Notes: generated from the letters alone by a model not told the origin. Positions 8,733 to 18,166 are shown, counted from the first letter of the stretch. The stretch is 64,000 nucleotides of DNA from Rubrobacter_A sp965214435 (GCA_965214435.1 OZ243960.1:2852001-2916000), one strand, 5' to 3'. Numbers and translations are program-made.

Positions 8733-9633
8733 GGGACCGCCAACTAGTTATCACCCGCACGTCTTCCAGGTAACCGGACCCTCCAACCGCCGGGTCTACG
8801 ACGATCTTCTTGAACTGATCCGTGTCCTGAGAACTGGCCGACTCGACCGTGCCGACCAGCAACCCTGGCGGAAAGAGTAAATCCCGCCCACCGGCCCGGC
8901 CGCTGGTCAGAACAAAGTCTCCCTTCTCGGCCCTCGCGTCCAGACTTACATACTCGATGCCGAGGTACCCGTCCCAGCTAGTCCTGAGGAGTCCTTCTCC
9001 GTAAGAGCCACCTTCTCCAGTATCGCCACTCTCGGTCGCGCGCTCGGCGTCCCCCTGGGGCAGGACCCGGACTCCAGCCGCGAAGCTCGGGTCGGTGACC
9101 AGCATGACCTCTGCCGTGTTCCGGCTCACCCGGCTCGTGGTACGGCCGACGAGGGTATTATCACCGGTAACCACCGGTTGCTCGGGCCGGATGCCGGCCT
9201 CCGTACCGGCGTCGATCATGACGCGCTCGGTGCCCTGGGCGCCGACGGGAGCGACTATCCTGGCGAGCGGACTATACTCGTAAGCAGGGCGGTTTCCGTC
9301 CAGAAGCTCTCGCAGCCGCTGGTTCTCTTCTCTAAGACGCGCGGCGGAGGCGGCTTGTTCCCGGTATTCCGCGACCTCTCCCCGGAGACGCTCTTTCTCT
9401 TCAGCGTTTCCCAGCGCGGCGCTTACCCCATCCACGGCGGAGTCGAAAGGTTCGGTGACTGCGCCGGCCAGATCCCGCACCGGCCGGAGAAGTTCCGCCG
9501 CTCCGAGTTGAACAGTGTGTAGCGGACCGGATCCACCTTCTCTTACGTACCCGGTAAAAAGCGCCAGGCTCGCGACGCCGAGTATTATCAGGGTTACGAC
9601 ACCACCGGCAGAACTCCGCTTCCGCTTACCCAC
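8722..9633 (-). CDS. mreC: Rod shape-determining protein MreC
   Basis: MreC is a single-pass membrane protein that links MreB to the peptidoglycan synthases. The protein has a basic N-terminus, a membrane helix (VVTLIILGVASLALFTGYV), a coiled coil (NAEEKERLRGEVAEYREQAASAARLREENQRLRELL) and a beta-rich C-terminal domain with VARIVAP...VMIDAGTEAGIRPEQPVV. The open frame extends back to 9708 into mreB; a GTG at 9633 (VGKRKRSS), five bases after the mreB stop, is the more natural start and gives 303 residues. Confidence 0.9.
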   Translation of the reverse strand: MGKRKRSSAGGVVTLIILGVASLALFTGYVREGGSGPLHTVQLGAAELLRPVRDLAGAVTEPFDSAVDGVSAALGNAEEKERLRGEVAEYREQAASAARLREENQRLRELLDGNRPAYEYSPLARIVAPVGAQGTERVMIDAGTEAGIRPEQPVVTGDNTLVGRTTSRVSRNTAEVMLVTDPSFAAGVRVLPQGDAERATESGDTGEGGSYGEGLLRTSWDGYLGIEYVSLDARAEKGDFVLTSGRAGGRDLLFPPGLLVGTVESASSQDTDQFKKIVVDPAVGGSGYLEDVRVITSWRSREG

Positions 9634-9637
9634 GCGG

Positions 9638-10666
9638 CTAACTCGTGGAGAGGACGCTGCGGTAGGTCTCCATCTCTTCGAGCGACCGTCCGCTGCCGAG
9701 CGCCACACACATTAGCGGGTCTCCAGCGATATAAACCGGGATACTCGTCTCGTTCTGCAAGCGCCTGTCGAGTCCCCGCAGCAAGGCTCCGCCGCCCGCG
9801 AGCACCATTCCACGGTCCATGATGTCTGAAGCAAGCTCCGGCGGCGTGCGTTCGAGGGTGTCCCTGACCGCGGCCAGTATAGCCTCCACGGGGATACGGA
9901 TGGCCTCCCGGATCTCCTCGCTGGTTATCACGACGGTCTTTGGGAAGCCGGTGAGCAGGTCCCGACCCCGGATCTCCGCGGACTCCTCCTCGTCGAGCGG
10001 AAAGGCGCTACCCAACTCCATCTTTAGCTGCTCGGCGGTCTGGGAGCCAACGGCGAGCTTGTACTCCTTCTGGATATAGGCCGTTATCGCCTCGTCTATC
10101 TCGTCGCCGGCTATCCGGACCGAAGACTTCGTTACCACGCCGCCCATGGAGATCACCGCGACCTCGCTCGTCCCGCCACCGATGTCGACGATCATGGAGC
10201 CTTCAGGCTCGTTTACCGGCAGGTCCGCCCCGATAGCCGCCGCGACCGGCTCTTCTATAATGTACGCCTGACGCGCCCCGGCGAGCTCGGCCGCCTCCTT
10301 TACCGCCCGCAACTCGACCCCCGTAACCCCGGACGGTACGCAGACCACCACCCGGGGACCTATGAGGGACCGGAACAGCCGCCGTTTTGAACGCGCCTGG
10401 CGGATAAAGTGCGAGAGCATCTTCTCCGTCACCTCGAAGTCGGCGATCACACCGTCCTTTAAAGGTCGCATCGCCACGATGTTCGCCGGGGTGCGGCCCA
10501 GCATCCCTTTTGCCGCCGTTCCCACGGCGAGTACCCGGTCGGTCTTGTTGTCTATAGCCACCACCGAAGGCTCGGAAAGGACTATCCCCTGTCCTTTGAC
10601 AAACACTAATGTGTTCGCTGTTCCGAGGTCGATAGCTATGTCCCTTCCGAACAATCCTCCAAACAT
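9638..10666 (-). CDS. mreB: Rod shape-determining protein MreB (bacterial actin)
   Basis: MreB is an actin-like ATPase that organises cell-wall synthesis under the membrane. The 342-residue protein has the actin-fold motifs: phosphate 1 IDLGTANTLVFVKGQGIVLSEPSVVAID (~11-38), phosphate 2 IVDIGGGTSEVAVISMGGVV (~160) and the adenosine motif GGGALLRGLDRRL (~292). It begins the mreB-mreC-mreD-rodA unit, with a 67-base gap to radC upstream that probably holds a promoter. Confidence 0.96.
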   Translation of the reverse strand: MFGGLFGRDIAIDLGTANTLVFVKGQGIVLSEPSVVAIDNKTDRVLAVGTAAKGMLGRTPANIVAMRPLKDGVIADFEVTEKMLSHFIRQARSKRRLFRSLIGPRVVVCVPSGVTGVELRAVKEAAELAGARQAYIIEEPVAAAIGADLPVNEPEGSMIVDIGGGTSEVAVISMGGVVTKSSVRIAGDEIDEAITAYIQKEYKLAVGSQTAEQLKMELGSAFPLDEEESAEIRGRDLLTGFPKTVVITSEEIREAIRIPVEAILAAVRDTLERTPPELASDIMDRGMVLAGGGALLRGLDRRLQNETSIPVYIAGDPLMCVALGSGRSLEEMETYRSVLSTS

Positions 10667-10733
10667 GCCCGCCCTGTTCGCTAGAATTACCGACTAAAAG
10701 TGTGGTTACATTCTAACCCTCAAAAGGGCAGAA

Positions 10734-11420
10734 CTAGAGCAACCCACACTCCTTCATACTAAAGTACCCATCGCCGATAATCACGTGATCTAGCACCTCT
10801 ATCCCGATAATTTCTGCGGCCTCGGATAATCTACTGGTAACTTCCCGGTCTTCACGGCTCGGCTCAACTTTTCCGCTCGGGTGGTTGTGGGCGAGTATGA
10901 CGCTCGCGGCGCTCGCCCGGATCGCCGGCTTGAATACCTCCCGCGGATGGACCAGGGACGCCGACAACGTACCCACGGAGATCGTCGGGTACTCCAGAAC
11001 CTCGTTTTTGGTGTTAAGCAACACGGCGATAAAATGCTCCCGGTCGAGGTTCCCGATGCGTCCGCGCAACAATCTTTCCACGTCCTCCGGAGAGGATATT
11101 ACCGGCCGGCCGGGGTTCCGCACCCGCCCGACGCGTCGCCCCAGCTCTATGGCGGCCAGAATTATGCACGCCTTCGCTTCCCCTATACCGTTTATCTCCA
11201 GCAACTCGTGCACCGAAACGTCGTAGAGCCCGAAGATACCGCCGGACCCGGAGATAACCTGCTGGGCGAGCTCGACCGCCGTCCGCTCGCGGCTGCCGAT
11301 ACCGAATAGTAGACCGAGCAACTCCGCCTCCGAGAGCGCCTGCGGCCCGGAGGCGAGCAGCCTCTCGCGCGGCCTTAGCTCCGGCGGTAGTTGCTTTATG
11401 GTGTAGCGGCGCTCCGGCAT
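10734..11420 (-). CDS. radC: RadC family protein (JAB/MPN domain)
   Basis: RadC-family proteins were once linked to DNA repair, but their biochemical role is unresolved. The 228-residue protein has an N-terminal helix-hairpin-helix-like region (LPPELRPRERLLASGPQALSEAELLGLLFGIGSRERT and LLEINGIGEAKACII) and a C-terminal JAB domain with EHFIAVLLNTKNEVL and the metal-binding LAHNHPSGKVEPSREDREVT. The start ATG overlaps the maf stop (TGATG), so the pair is co-translated; maf-radC-mreB is a common order. Confidence 0.93.
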   Translation of the reverse strand: MPERRYTIKQLPPELRPRERLLASGPQALSEAELLGLLFGIGSRERTAVELAQQVISGSGGIFGLYDVSVHELLEINGIGEAKACIILAAIELGRRVGRVRNPGRPVISSPEDVERLLRGRIGNLDREHFIAVLLNTKNEVLEYPTISVGTLSASLVHPREVFKPAIRASAASVILAHNHPSGKVEPSREDREVTSRLSEAAEIIGIEVLDHVIIGDGYFSMKECGLL

Positions 11421-12001
11421 CAGCGGTACCAGTACACCCCGAAGCCCGCGAGCAGGCGGGACGTCGTCGCCAGCGGCAGACCCACCACGTTCGAGTAATC
11501 GCCCTGGATCTCCTCGACGAACAGAGCCGCCCGGCCCTGTATCGCGTACCCTCCGGCTTTCCCGACTCCTTCCTCAAACGCGGCGTACGCCGAGACCTCG
11601 GCATCGGTAAGCGCGGCCATCCGCACCCGCGTTCTAACGCTCTCCACGGTTACCCCGTCACTACCGGCAACCGCCACCCCGGAGTAGACTTCGTGAAAGC
11701 GGCCCCGCAACCGCTCCAGCATTCGGCCGACCTCTTCGGGGCTCTTGGCCTGGCCGAATATCTCCCGCTCTTCGGGCAAATAAACGATGGTGTCCGCGCC
11801 AAGCACTATATTCTGCGGCTCTTCTTCGGCGACATCCCCGGCGACGGCGAGCGCCTTGCCGCGGGCGTTAGCCTCGACGGTCTCTACGGGGTCTTCCAGC
11901 GTGACCTCCGGAAAGCCGCTCTTGCGAGCTTCGAAGTCGTAGCCGGTCTGCCGCAGCAGGTCTACCCGCCGCGCGGACTCGGATGCCAGGATAAACCGCA
12001 T
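11420..12001 (-). CDS. maf: Maf-like nucleoside triphosphate pyrophosphatase
   Basis: Maf proteins hydrolyse non-canonical or modified nucleotides and affect septum formation. The 193-residue protein starts FILASESARRVDLLRQTGYDFE, a variant of the family's SASPRR signature, and has the catalytic NIVLGADTIVYLPEE strand (~65-80), the GRFHEVYSGVAV stretch (~100) and KAGGYAIQGRAALFVEEIQGDYSNVVGLPL near the C-terminus. Length and motif order fit the family. It is coupled to radC. Confidence 0.94.
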   Translation of the reverse strand: MRFILASESARRVDLLRQTGYDFEARKSGFPEVTLEDPVETVEANARGKALAVAGDVAEEEPQNIVLGADTIVYLPEEREIFGQAKSPEEVGRMLERLRGRFHEVYSGVAVAGSDGVTVESVRTRVRMAALTDAEVSAYAAFEEGVGKAGGYAIQGRAALFVEEIQGDYSNVVGLPLATTSRLLAGFGVYWYR

Positions 12002-12035
12002 GACTACTCGGAAAACCGCTGCCCGGAGAGGAGTT

Positions 12036-12434
12036 CTAACCGAAGAACAGCTTTAGCTCCCTCTCGGCGCTTTCCGGGGAATCTGAGCCGTGGACGAGGT
12101 TATCCGGGAGGCTCAGGGCCAGGTCTCCGCGGATGGTGCCGGGGGCGGCTTCTGCCGGGTTTGTGGAGCCCATGAGAGTCCGCATCACCTTGATGGCGCT
12201 TTCCCCCTCGACGCGCATCGCGACTACCGGGGTGGTGGTTATAAACTCGACAAGCTCCTCGAAAAACGGCTTGTCGCGGTGCTCGGCGTAGTGCTCTTCG
12301 GCGGTCTCGCGGCTAACGTCCATCATCTGCAGGACCCGGATGTCGAGTCCCTTGGCTTCTATGCGGCGCACTACCTCACCTATCAGCCGCCGCCGAACGC
12401 CGTCGCCTTTTACGAGTATTAGGGTTTGCTCCAC
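12036..12434 (-). CDS. ndk: Nucleoside diphosphate kinase
   Basis: Ndk balances nucleoside triphosphate pools through a phosphohistidine intermediate. The 132-residue protein begins QTLILVKGDGVRRRLIGEVV and carries the catalytic-histidine motif NLVHGSDSPESAERE with the active His at ~116. The ATP-binding stretch GSTNPAEAAPGTIRGDLA is intact. It starts at a GTG at 12434, 5 bases after the zinc-ribbon protein gene, so the two are probably co-transcribed. Confidence 0.96.
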   Translation of the reverse strand: MEQTLILVKGDGVRRRLIGEVVRRIEAKGLDIRVLQMMDVSRETAEEHYAEHRDKPFFEELVEFITTTPVVAMRVEGESAIKVMRTLMGSTNPAEAAPGTIRGDLALSLPDNLVHGSDSPESAERELKLFFG

Positions 12435-12439
12435 GGTTC

Positions 12440-12991
12440 CTACTTTCCTCTAGGGTTTGTTTGTTCGGGGTCTGTCCGCTCGGCTACGCGCTTTCCGGTC
12501 TTCTGGCTCGCCTGGCAGTACGGGCAGGTACCCCACTTCAGGTTCAACGGCCGCCGGCAGTTTACGCAGGGCTTCTTTAGCTCCTCGCCGCACTCCGGAC
12601 AGAGTAGAAAATCTTTCTCGATGACCGAGCGGCAGTTGGGACAGAGCTGGACGTGCTCCCGAAGCTCGCGTTCCAGGACCGCCAGCTCAAGTTCGCGCTC
12701 GCGGTGATCCAACTCATACTCCGGCGGACGGACTATGAGCCAGACCAGCGTCCCGAAAAATGGGAAGAGCGCCGCGATAATTCCCCACAGGATCTTTAAC
12801 GAACCCCGCCGCGAGGCGTCCGAGTAGGTCCAGTAGACCAGGGCGATGTAGAGGATCAGGACGAGCAGTCCGAGGAACTGTAGAGAGAGCCGCAGTATAG
12901 GACTGTTTAGAAAGTCCTCTATAAGCTGGAACGGGCTCGCGTCCTGCAAAAGCAGGAGGGCCGGGACCACTACTGCGTCCGGGAAGCTCAT
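12440..12991 (-). CDS. Membrane protein with C-terminal double zinc ribbon
   Basis: The function is unknown. The 183-residue protein has an N-terminal hydrophobic segment (~35-52), a second membrane helix (ILWGIIAALFPFFGTLVWLIV, ~84-105), an acidic coiled-coil linker (ELDHRERELELAVLEREL), then two zinc ribbons: CPNCRSVIEKDFLLCPEC (~137-154) and CVNCRRPLNLKWGTCPYC (~162-180). Such proteins are common in Actinobacteria near folC and ndk, and the layout suggests a membrane-tethered binding module. Its ATG overlaps the stop of a small hydrophobic frame upstream. Confidence 0.82.
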   Translation of the reverse strand: MSFPDAVVVPALLLLQDASPFQLIEDFLNSPILRLSLQFLGLLVLILYIALVYWTYSDASRRGSLKILWGIIAALFPFFGTLVWLIVRPPEYELDHRERELELAVLERELREHVQLCPNCRSVIEKDFLLCPECGEELKKPCVNCRRPLNLKWGTCPYCQASQKTGKRVAERTDPEQTNPRGK

Positions 12992-13089
12992 GCTACGTAC
13001 CTCATGACCGTGAAATAACCCAGCGCAAAGAAAACCAGCGCGACGAGGAGGAGAGAGACCGCCACGGTCAAGACACGTTTACCCGTCAC
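12988..13089 (-). CDS. Possible 33-residue single-pass membrane peptide
   Basis: This very short frame runs from a GTG at 13089, inside the end of folC, to a TGA that overlaps the next gene's ATG (ATGA at 12991). The translation is a basic start followed by one strong membrane helix (VAVSLLLVALVFFALGYFTVM) and a short tail. Overlaps on both sides fit a translationally coupled small membrane protein between folC and the zinc-ribbon protein. No family is recognised; it could be a chance frame. Confidence 0.5.
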   Translation of the reverse strand: MTGKRVLTVAVSLLLVALVFFALGYFTVMRYVA

Positions 13090-14308
13090 GGAGCCACCTC
13101 AAGACCGGTGCCGCCAGGTAGAAAGACCCCGCCACGAGCACGACTCCCCCCGATTCCTCTGTATCCTCCGCCGCCCGGTGAAGGGCTTCTGCCGGATCCT
13201 CGATCACCTGCACCCGTCTCCTTCCGCGGTCTTCCGACCGCAACTCGTGCTCCAGCCACCCGGGGTCTACGGCCCGAGGACCTTCCGGGCGGGTGAGGTA
13301 GAGCGCGTCGGCCGCTTTTTTTACCGTAGAGAGCATACCCGCGACGTCTTTGTCCCGCAAGCAGCCGAACACGACCGCGAGCGGACGCTCCCCGTAAAGC
13401 TTCCGCACACCTTCTATCGTCGCCCCAAGCCCGGGAGGGTTGTGCCCCCCGTCTACGACAACTGGCACCCCGGAGACCTCGCGAGCTTCAAACCGAGCCG
13501 GTAACCGCGCGGAACGCAGGATCCCTCCCTGCTCGCCAGGCTCGATATTCTCTCCGAGTAGTTCCTCGGCCGCCCGGATGCCGAGAAGCCCGTTACGGGT
13601 CACGTAGGGCGAAGAACCCCCAGAAATCTCCATGGCCTCACGCTCAACCGAAAGCTCAACCAGCCGGGCTCCGACTCTTGCGGATACCTGGCGGGCCTCG
13701 CCGACAACGGTGGCGTCCGGGGTGCCCAGGATCAGGGTCCCACCGGCCTGGACGCTCGCGAGCTTTTCCCGGGCTATCTCCACGACCGACGCGCCGAGAT
13801 ACTCCGTGTGGTCGAGGCCGACGTTCGTGAGCACCACCGCTTCGGGGCCGGCGGCTGACGTGGCGTCGTGGCGGGCGCCGAGCCCGGCTTCCAGGACCGC
13901 CCACCGGATACCGGCTTCCCGGAACATAAAAAGCGCCCCGGCGGTAAGGAGCTCGAACTGCGAGGCCGGTATCCCCTGCTCGTCCGCGACACTTATAACC
14001 GTCCCCATACCGGCGGCGAAGTCTCCGGTCGAGACCTGCCGGCCACGGAGCATTACCCGCTCGGTATATTCGAGGACGTGCGGCGAGAGGTAAGCTCCAG
14101 ACGGGTAACTAGACGTCTCGAATGCCGCCGCGAGCGCCGCCGCGGTCGTGCCCTTCCCGTTGGTGCCGACGACCTGAACGGTGCGGAAGCTCCGCTCGGG
14201 GTTGCCGAGAGCGTCGAGCAACGCCCGGATACGCTCGAAGCCGAGGGTAATTTGTTGGCGGCGGTCTAGCTCCGCGCAGACGGCGTCGTAGGAGAGGCGG
14301 GTCGCCAC
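13079..14308 (-). CDS. folC: Folylpolyglutamate synthase / dihydrofolate synthase
   Basis: FolC adds glutamate to folates, and often also to dihydropteroate. The 409-residue protein is a Mur-ligase family member with the ATP loop VQVVGTNGKGTTAAAL (~44-60), the folate-binding GAYLSPHVLEYTERV (~71-86), the LTNVGLDHTEYLG motif (~160-172) and the C-terminal domain with VVDGGHNPPGLGATIEGV (~278-295). It starts at a GTG six bases after the valS stop; valS-folC is a conserved pair. Confidence 0.94.
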   Translation of the reverse strand: MATRLSYDAVCAELDRRQQITLGFERIRALLDALGNPERSFRTVQVVGTNGKGTTAAALAAAFETSSYPSGAYLSPHVLEYTERVMLRGRQVSTGDFAAGMGTVISVADEQGIPASQFELLTAGALFMFREAGIRWAVLEAGLGARHDATSAAGPEAVVLTNVGLDHTEYLGASVVEIAREKLASVQAGGTLILGTPDATVVGEARQVSARVGARLVELSVEREAMEISGGSSPYVTRNGLLGIRAAEELLGENIEPGEQGGILRSARLPARFEAREVSGVPVVVDGGHNPPGLGATIEGVRKLYGERPLAVVFGCLRDKDVAGMLSTVKKAADALYLTRPEGPRAVDPGWLEHELRSEDRGRRRVQVIEDPAEALHRAAEDTEESGGVVLVAGSFYLAAPVLRWLRDG

Positions 14309-14314
14309 CGGCGG

Positions 14315-16870
14315 CTACAGGTACTCTTGGAGGCGGTTCCGCAGGGTGGCGAGGATGTCGGCGTTGGAGGCGAGCTTCTCGCGCTCGGCAGAGACGACTT
14401 CGGCCGGCGCCCGCTCCACGAACTTCTGGTTTCCGAGCTTGCCCTCCGAGCGCTGCACCTCGGCCTCGACCCGTTTTATCTCACGCCCGAGCCGCTCTAT
14501 TTCCCCGCGGCGCATTTCTTCAGAGAGCGCAACCTCGACGACCAGGTCCCCAGCCGGGAGAGCAGCTTTCGCCCCCCCGTCCAGGTCCTCGACCGGCTTT
14601 ACCCTGGAGAGAGCGGTAAACACCTTCCGGTCGACGTCCTCCGGCACCCGACCGGCGAGCTCCCCTTCCACCCGGGACTCCGCTCTAAAAGACCGTACGG
14701 CCGAGACCGCCCGCCGGGTCCGGTCGAGAACTCTATCGGCCTCCTCGTCCACGAGATCCGCATTGAACCGCGGAAACTCCTGACGGACCAGTAGTCCCTC
14801 ACCGCCCAGAAGCCGCCACATCTCCTCAGTGGCGAACGGCATTACCGGATGCAGGAGTTTCAGGATGCCGGCGAATACTTCCCGCAGAACGCCTGGGGTT
14901 TCGGACGAAGGCGCGGACTTGGAGATCTCGATGTACCAGTCGGCGAACTGGTGCCAGGCGAAGTCGTAGATGCGGCGCAGAGCTTCGGAGAACTCGCACT
15001 CTTCCAGCAAAGCGTCGTACTCGTCAGCTACCCGGTTGAACTCCGAGAGAATCCAGCGGTCCGAGTAGGACGGTCCCTCCGGTATATCTTCAGCCGCTCC
15101 GTAGTTGGATATAAAGCGGGTGGCGTTCCAGAGCTTGGTGACGAAACCCCGGCCTTGGGAGGCCCGCTCGTAGGAGTAGGAGAAGTCTTGGGTCGAGGAC
15201 TGGTACAGGAGGCCGAAGCGGACCGCGTCGGTGCCGTACTCGTCGAAAAGGGAGAGCGGGTTTATGGTATTGCCCTTGGACTTGCTCATCTTTGTGCCGT
15301 CTTCGGCGAGCACGATGGAGTGGACATTCACCTTTTCAAACGGAACCTCGCCCCGGAATCGCAGGCCCGTCATGATCATGCGGGCCACCCAGAGGTACAT
15401 GATCTCCCGCGCCGTACTGAGTAACTGCGTCGGGTAGAAGTATTCGAAGTCTTCAGTCTCTTCCGGCCACCCTAAAGTCGCGAACGGCCACAGCGCCGAC
15501 GAAAACCAGGTGTCGAGCACGTCCGGGTCTTGAGTAAATCCTTCTCCAGGCGACTCTTTGGCCGCGACCACTTCATCGTCTGGGCCGTACCACACGGGGA
15601 TGCGGTGGCCCCACCAGAGCTGGCGGGAGATGTTCCAGTCCTGGAGGTTTTCCAGCCAGCGGATGGTCTCCCGCCGCCAGGAGTCGGGGTAGACCGTGAT
15701 CCTGTGGTCCCGGAGCGCCTCAAGGGCGGGCTCGGCCAACTCCCGCATCGAGACCCACCACTGCTCTGTCAGCCACGGTTCTATGACCGCCCCGCACCGG
15801 TCGCAGTGCCCGACCCTGTGCAGGTAGTCCTTGACTTCCCCGAGCAACCGCTGTTCCCGCATCCCCTCGACAACGGCTCCCCGCGCCTCCTCCCGGCTCA
15901 GGCCGGCGAAAGGCCCTCCGGCCTCGTTTACCCTACCGTCGGGCTCCAGAATATTTACCGGCGCGAGACCCAGGCGCTCGCCGATGTGGTAGTCGTTCGG
16001 GTCGTGGGCCGGGGTGACCTTCAGGACACCGGTTCCGAAGCTCGGGTCCACGTAGTCGTCGGCGAATACCTCTATCTCCCGGTCCACAAACGGTACCCGG
16101 AGCCTGCGGCCGACTATATCTTTGTAACGGGCATCGTCCGGGTTTACGACGACTGCCACGTCGCCGAGCATGGTTTCCGGGCGGGTGGTAAAAACCTGGA
16201 CGTAGTCTTTGCCGTCGGGGCCGGGTCCTTTGCCGTCAACGAATGGGTAGCGGAGACCGTAGAGCTTGCCGTTAGTCTCTTCGTAGTTGACTTCGAGGTC
16301 GCTGATGGCCGAGCGGTCGCGGGGACACCAGTTGGTGATGCGGGTCCCGCGGTAGATCAGACCAGACTCGTATAACCGGATAAAGGCCGTGGATACAGCG
16401 TCGATGTATCCTTCGTCCATCGTGAAGCGGAGCCGCCGCCAATCGACCGACGCCCCGAGCCTGCGGAGCTGGCCGAGGATCTTACCCCGCGAGTCAAGCG
16501 CGAACTCCCAGCACCGCTCCAGAAACTCTTCCCGCCCGAGCTCCCACCGGGTAACACCTTCCTCGCGCCGCAGCTTGCGCTCGACGACGTTCTGCAAGGC
16601 GATGGAGGCGTGATCCGTGCCCGGTAGCCACAGAGCCTCGAAACCTTTCATCCGCGCCCGGCGGGTGAGCGTGTCCTGTATAGCGCCGTTTAGAGCGTGA
16701 CCCATGTGTAACTCGCCGGTCACGTTCGGCGGCGGGATGACGATGCAGTACGGTTCCTTGTCCGGGTCCGGATCAGCCTCGAACGCGCCGGTTTTCTCCC
16801 ACTCGGCGTAGAGCCTCGGCTCCACGGAGCGGGGATCGTAGATTTTTGGTATCTCGGGGGCCTGGCTCAA
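14315..16870 (-). CDS. valS: Valyl-tRNA synthetase
   Basis: ValS charges tRNA-Val. The 851-residue class I synthetase has the HIGH-type motif PPPNVTGELHMGHAL (~47-61), the editing (CP1) domain with the TTRPETMLGDVAVVVNP strand (~230), the KMSKS loop GTKMSKSKGNTI (~530), an anticodon-binding helical domain and a C-terminal coiled coil (EIERLGREIKRVEAEVQRSEGKL ending NRLQEYL). The start is a TTG at 16870, 24 bases downstream of clpX. All hallmark motifs are intact. Confidence 0.96.
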   Translation of the reverse strand: MSQAPEIPKIYDPRSVEPRLYAEWEKTGAFEADPDPDKEPYCIVIPPPNVTGELHMGHALNGAIQDTLTRRARMKGFEALWLPGTDHASIALQNVVERKLRREEGVTRWELGREEFLERCWEFALDSRGKILGQLRRLGASVDWRRLRFTMDEGYIDAVSTAFIRLYESGLIYRGTRITNWCPRDRSAISDLEVNYEETNGKLYGLRYPFVDGKGPGPDGKDYVQVFTTRPETMLGDVAVVVNPDDARYKDIVGRRLRVPFVDREIEVFADDYVDPSFGTGVLKVTPAHDPNDYHIGERLGLAPVNILEPDGRVNEAGGPFAGLSREEARGAVVEGMREQRLLGEVKDYLHRVGHCDRCGAVIEPWLTEQWWVSMRELAEPALEALRDHRITVYPDSWRRETIRWLENLQDWNISRQLWWGHRIPVWYGPDDEVVAAKESPGEGFTQDPDVLDTWFSSALWPFATLGWPEETEDFEYFYPTQLLSTAREIMYLWVARMIMTGLRFRGEVPFEKVNVHSIVLAEDGTKMSKSKGNTINPLSLFDEYGTDAVRFGLLYQSSTQDFSYSYERASQGRGFVTKLWNATRFISNYGAAEDIPEGPSYSDRWILSEFNRVADEYDALLEECEFSEALRRIYDFAWHQFADWYIEISKSAPSSETPGVLREVFAGILKLLHPVMPFATEEMWRLLGGEGLLVRQEFPRFNADLVDEEADRVLDRTRRAVSAVRSFRAESRVEGELAGRVPEDVDRKVFTALSRVKPVEDLDGGAKAALPAGDLVVEVALSEEMRRGEIERLGREIKRVEAEVQRSEGKLGNQKFVERAPAEVVSAEREKLASNADILATLRNRLQEYL

Positions 16871-16894
16871 AAAGCGCCTCTCCGTGAGAATTTT

Positions 16895-18166
16895 TTAGGC
16901 GGTTTCTTCCTCATCGTAGGCGTACTTCGAGCGAGCGTTTTCCGAACCCGTAACGAACGTCGGCTGGACACCCTCGCGCACGGTATCGGCGTCGACCACG
17001 CACTTGGTGACGTCGGAGCGGCTCGGCAGGTCGTACATCGTCGGCAGGAGCGAGGTCTCCAGGATGCTCCTGAGCCCACGAGCCCCGGTACCGCGTTCGA
17101 GCGCTTGTTCGGCGACAGCGGCGAGCGCCTCGTCGGTGAACGTTAGGTCTACCTTGTCATAGCGGAAGAACTGCCGGTACTGGCGGATAAGGGCGTTCTT
17201 CGGCTCGGTGAGGATACGGATCAGGTCCTCCTCCTTGAGCATCCGCAACGTAGAGAGTATTGGCAACCGCCCGACGAACTCCGGTATCAGCCCGAACTTG
17301 AGCAAGTCCTCCGGCTGCACGTGCTGCAGCACCGCACTCTTCTCTTCGTCGACCCGACCGGAGACCTCGCTGCCGAAGCCGATGCTCTTTTTGCCGATCC
17401 GCTGCTGGATAACATCCTCCAAGCCGCCGAACGCCCCGCCGCAGATAAACAGGATATTCTTCGTGTCTATCTGCAAAAAGTCCTGGTGGGGATGCTTGCG
17501 TCCGCCCTGGGGCGGCACCGAGGCCACCGTGCCTTCGAGGATCTTGAGTAGCGCCTGCTGCACGCCCTCGCCCGAGACATCACGGGTGATGGACGGGTTA
17601 TCCGACTTGCGGGCGACCTTGTCGATCTCGTCGATGTAGATAATGCCGGTCTCCGCCTTTTTCACGTCGAAGTCGGCAGCCTGTATGAGCTTCAAAAGGA
17701 TGTTCTCGACGTCCTCACCGACGTAGCCGGCCTCCGTCAGCGCCGTGGCATCCGCTATGGCGAACGGGACATTCAGGATGCGGGCGAGCGTCTGGGCCAG
17801 AAGCGTCTTGCCCGAACCGGTCGGCCCTATGAGCATGATGTTCGACTTGGAGAGCTCGGTGCCGTCCGGGGAGTCGAGCGTCATGCCGACCCGCTTGTAG
17901 TGGTTGTAGACCGCGACAGCGAGTACCTTCTTCGCGTCTTCCTGCCCGATAACGTACTCGTTCAGAATGCGGTTGATCTCCCGGGGCTTTGGGAGGTCGT
18001 CGTCCTTCATGGTCTCCGGCCCGGAGAACTCCTCGTCTATGATCTCGTTGCAGAGTTCTATGCACTCGTCACAGATATAGACGCCGGGGCCGGCGATCAG
18101 CTTTTTAACCTGCCGCTGGCTCTTTCCGCAGAAAGAGCACTGCAACTGGTCCGACGGGTCCCTCAT
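16895..18166 (-). CDS. clpX: ATP-dependent Clp protease ATP-binding subunit ClpX
   Basis: ClpX unfolds tagged substrates, including those bearing the tmRNA tag, and feeds them to ClpP. The ~423-residue protein has the N-terminal zinc-binding domain (CSFCGKSQRQVKKLIAGPGVYICDEC), Walker A LIGPTGSGKTLLAQTLA, Walker B GIIYIDEIDK, the pore loop GYVGEDVE, the IGF loop that docks on ClpP (KSIGFGSEV) and sensor 2 GARGLRSI. The frame opens at 18181, but an ATG at 18166 has GGGAGG 8 bases upstream and is preferred. It lies downstream of clpP. Confidence 0.95.
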   Translation of the reverse strand: MRDPSDQLQCSFCGKSQRQVKKLIAGPGVYICDECIELCNEIIDEEFSGPETMKDDDLPKPREINRILNEYVIGQEDAKKVLAVAVYNHYKRVGMTLDSPDGTELSKSNIMLIGPTGSGKTLLAQTLARILNVPFAIADATALTEAGYVGEDVENILLKLIQAADFDVKKAETGIIYIDEIDKVARKSDNPSITRDVSGEGVQQALLKILEGTVASVPPQGGRKHPHQDFLQIDTKNILFICGGAFGGLEDVIQQRIGKKSIGFGSEVSGRVDEEKSAVLQHVQPEDLLKFGLIPEFVGRLPILSTLRMLKEEDLIRILTEPKNALIRQYRQFFRYDKVDLTFTDEALAAVAEQALERGTGARGLRSILETSLLPTMYDLPSRSDVTKCVVDADTVREGVQPTFVTGSENARSKYAYDEEETA

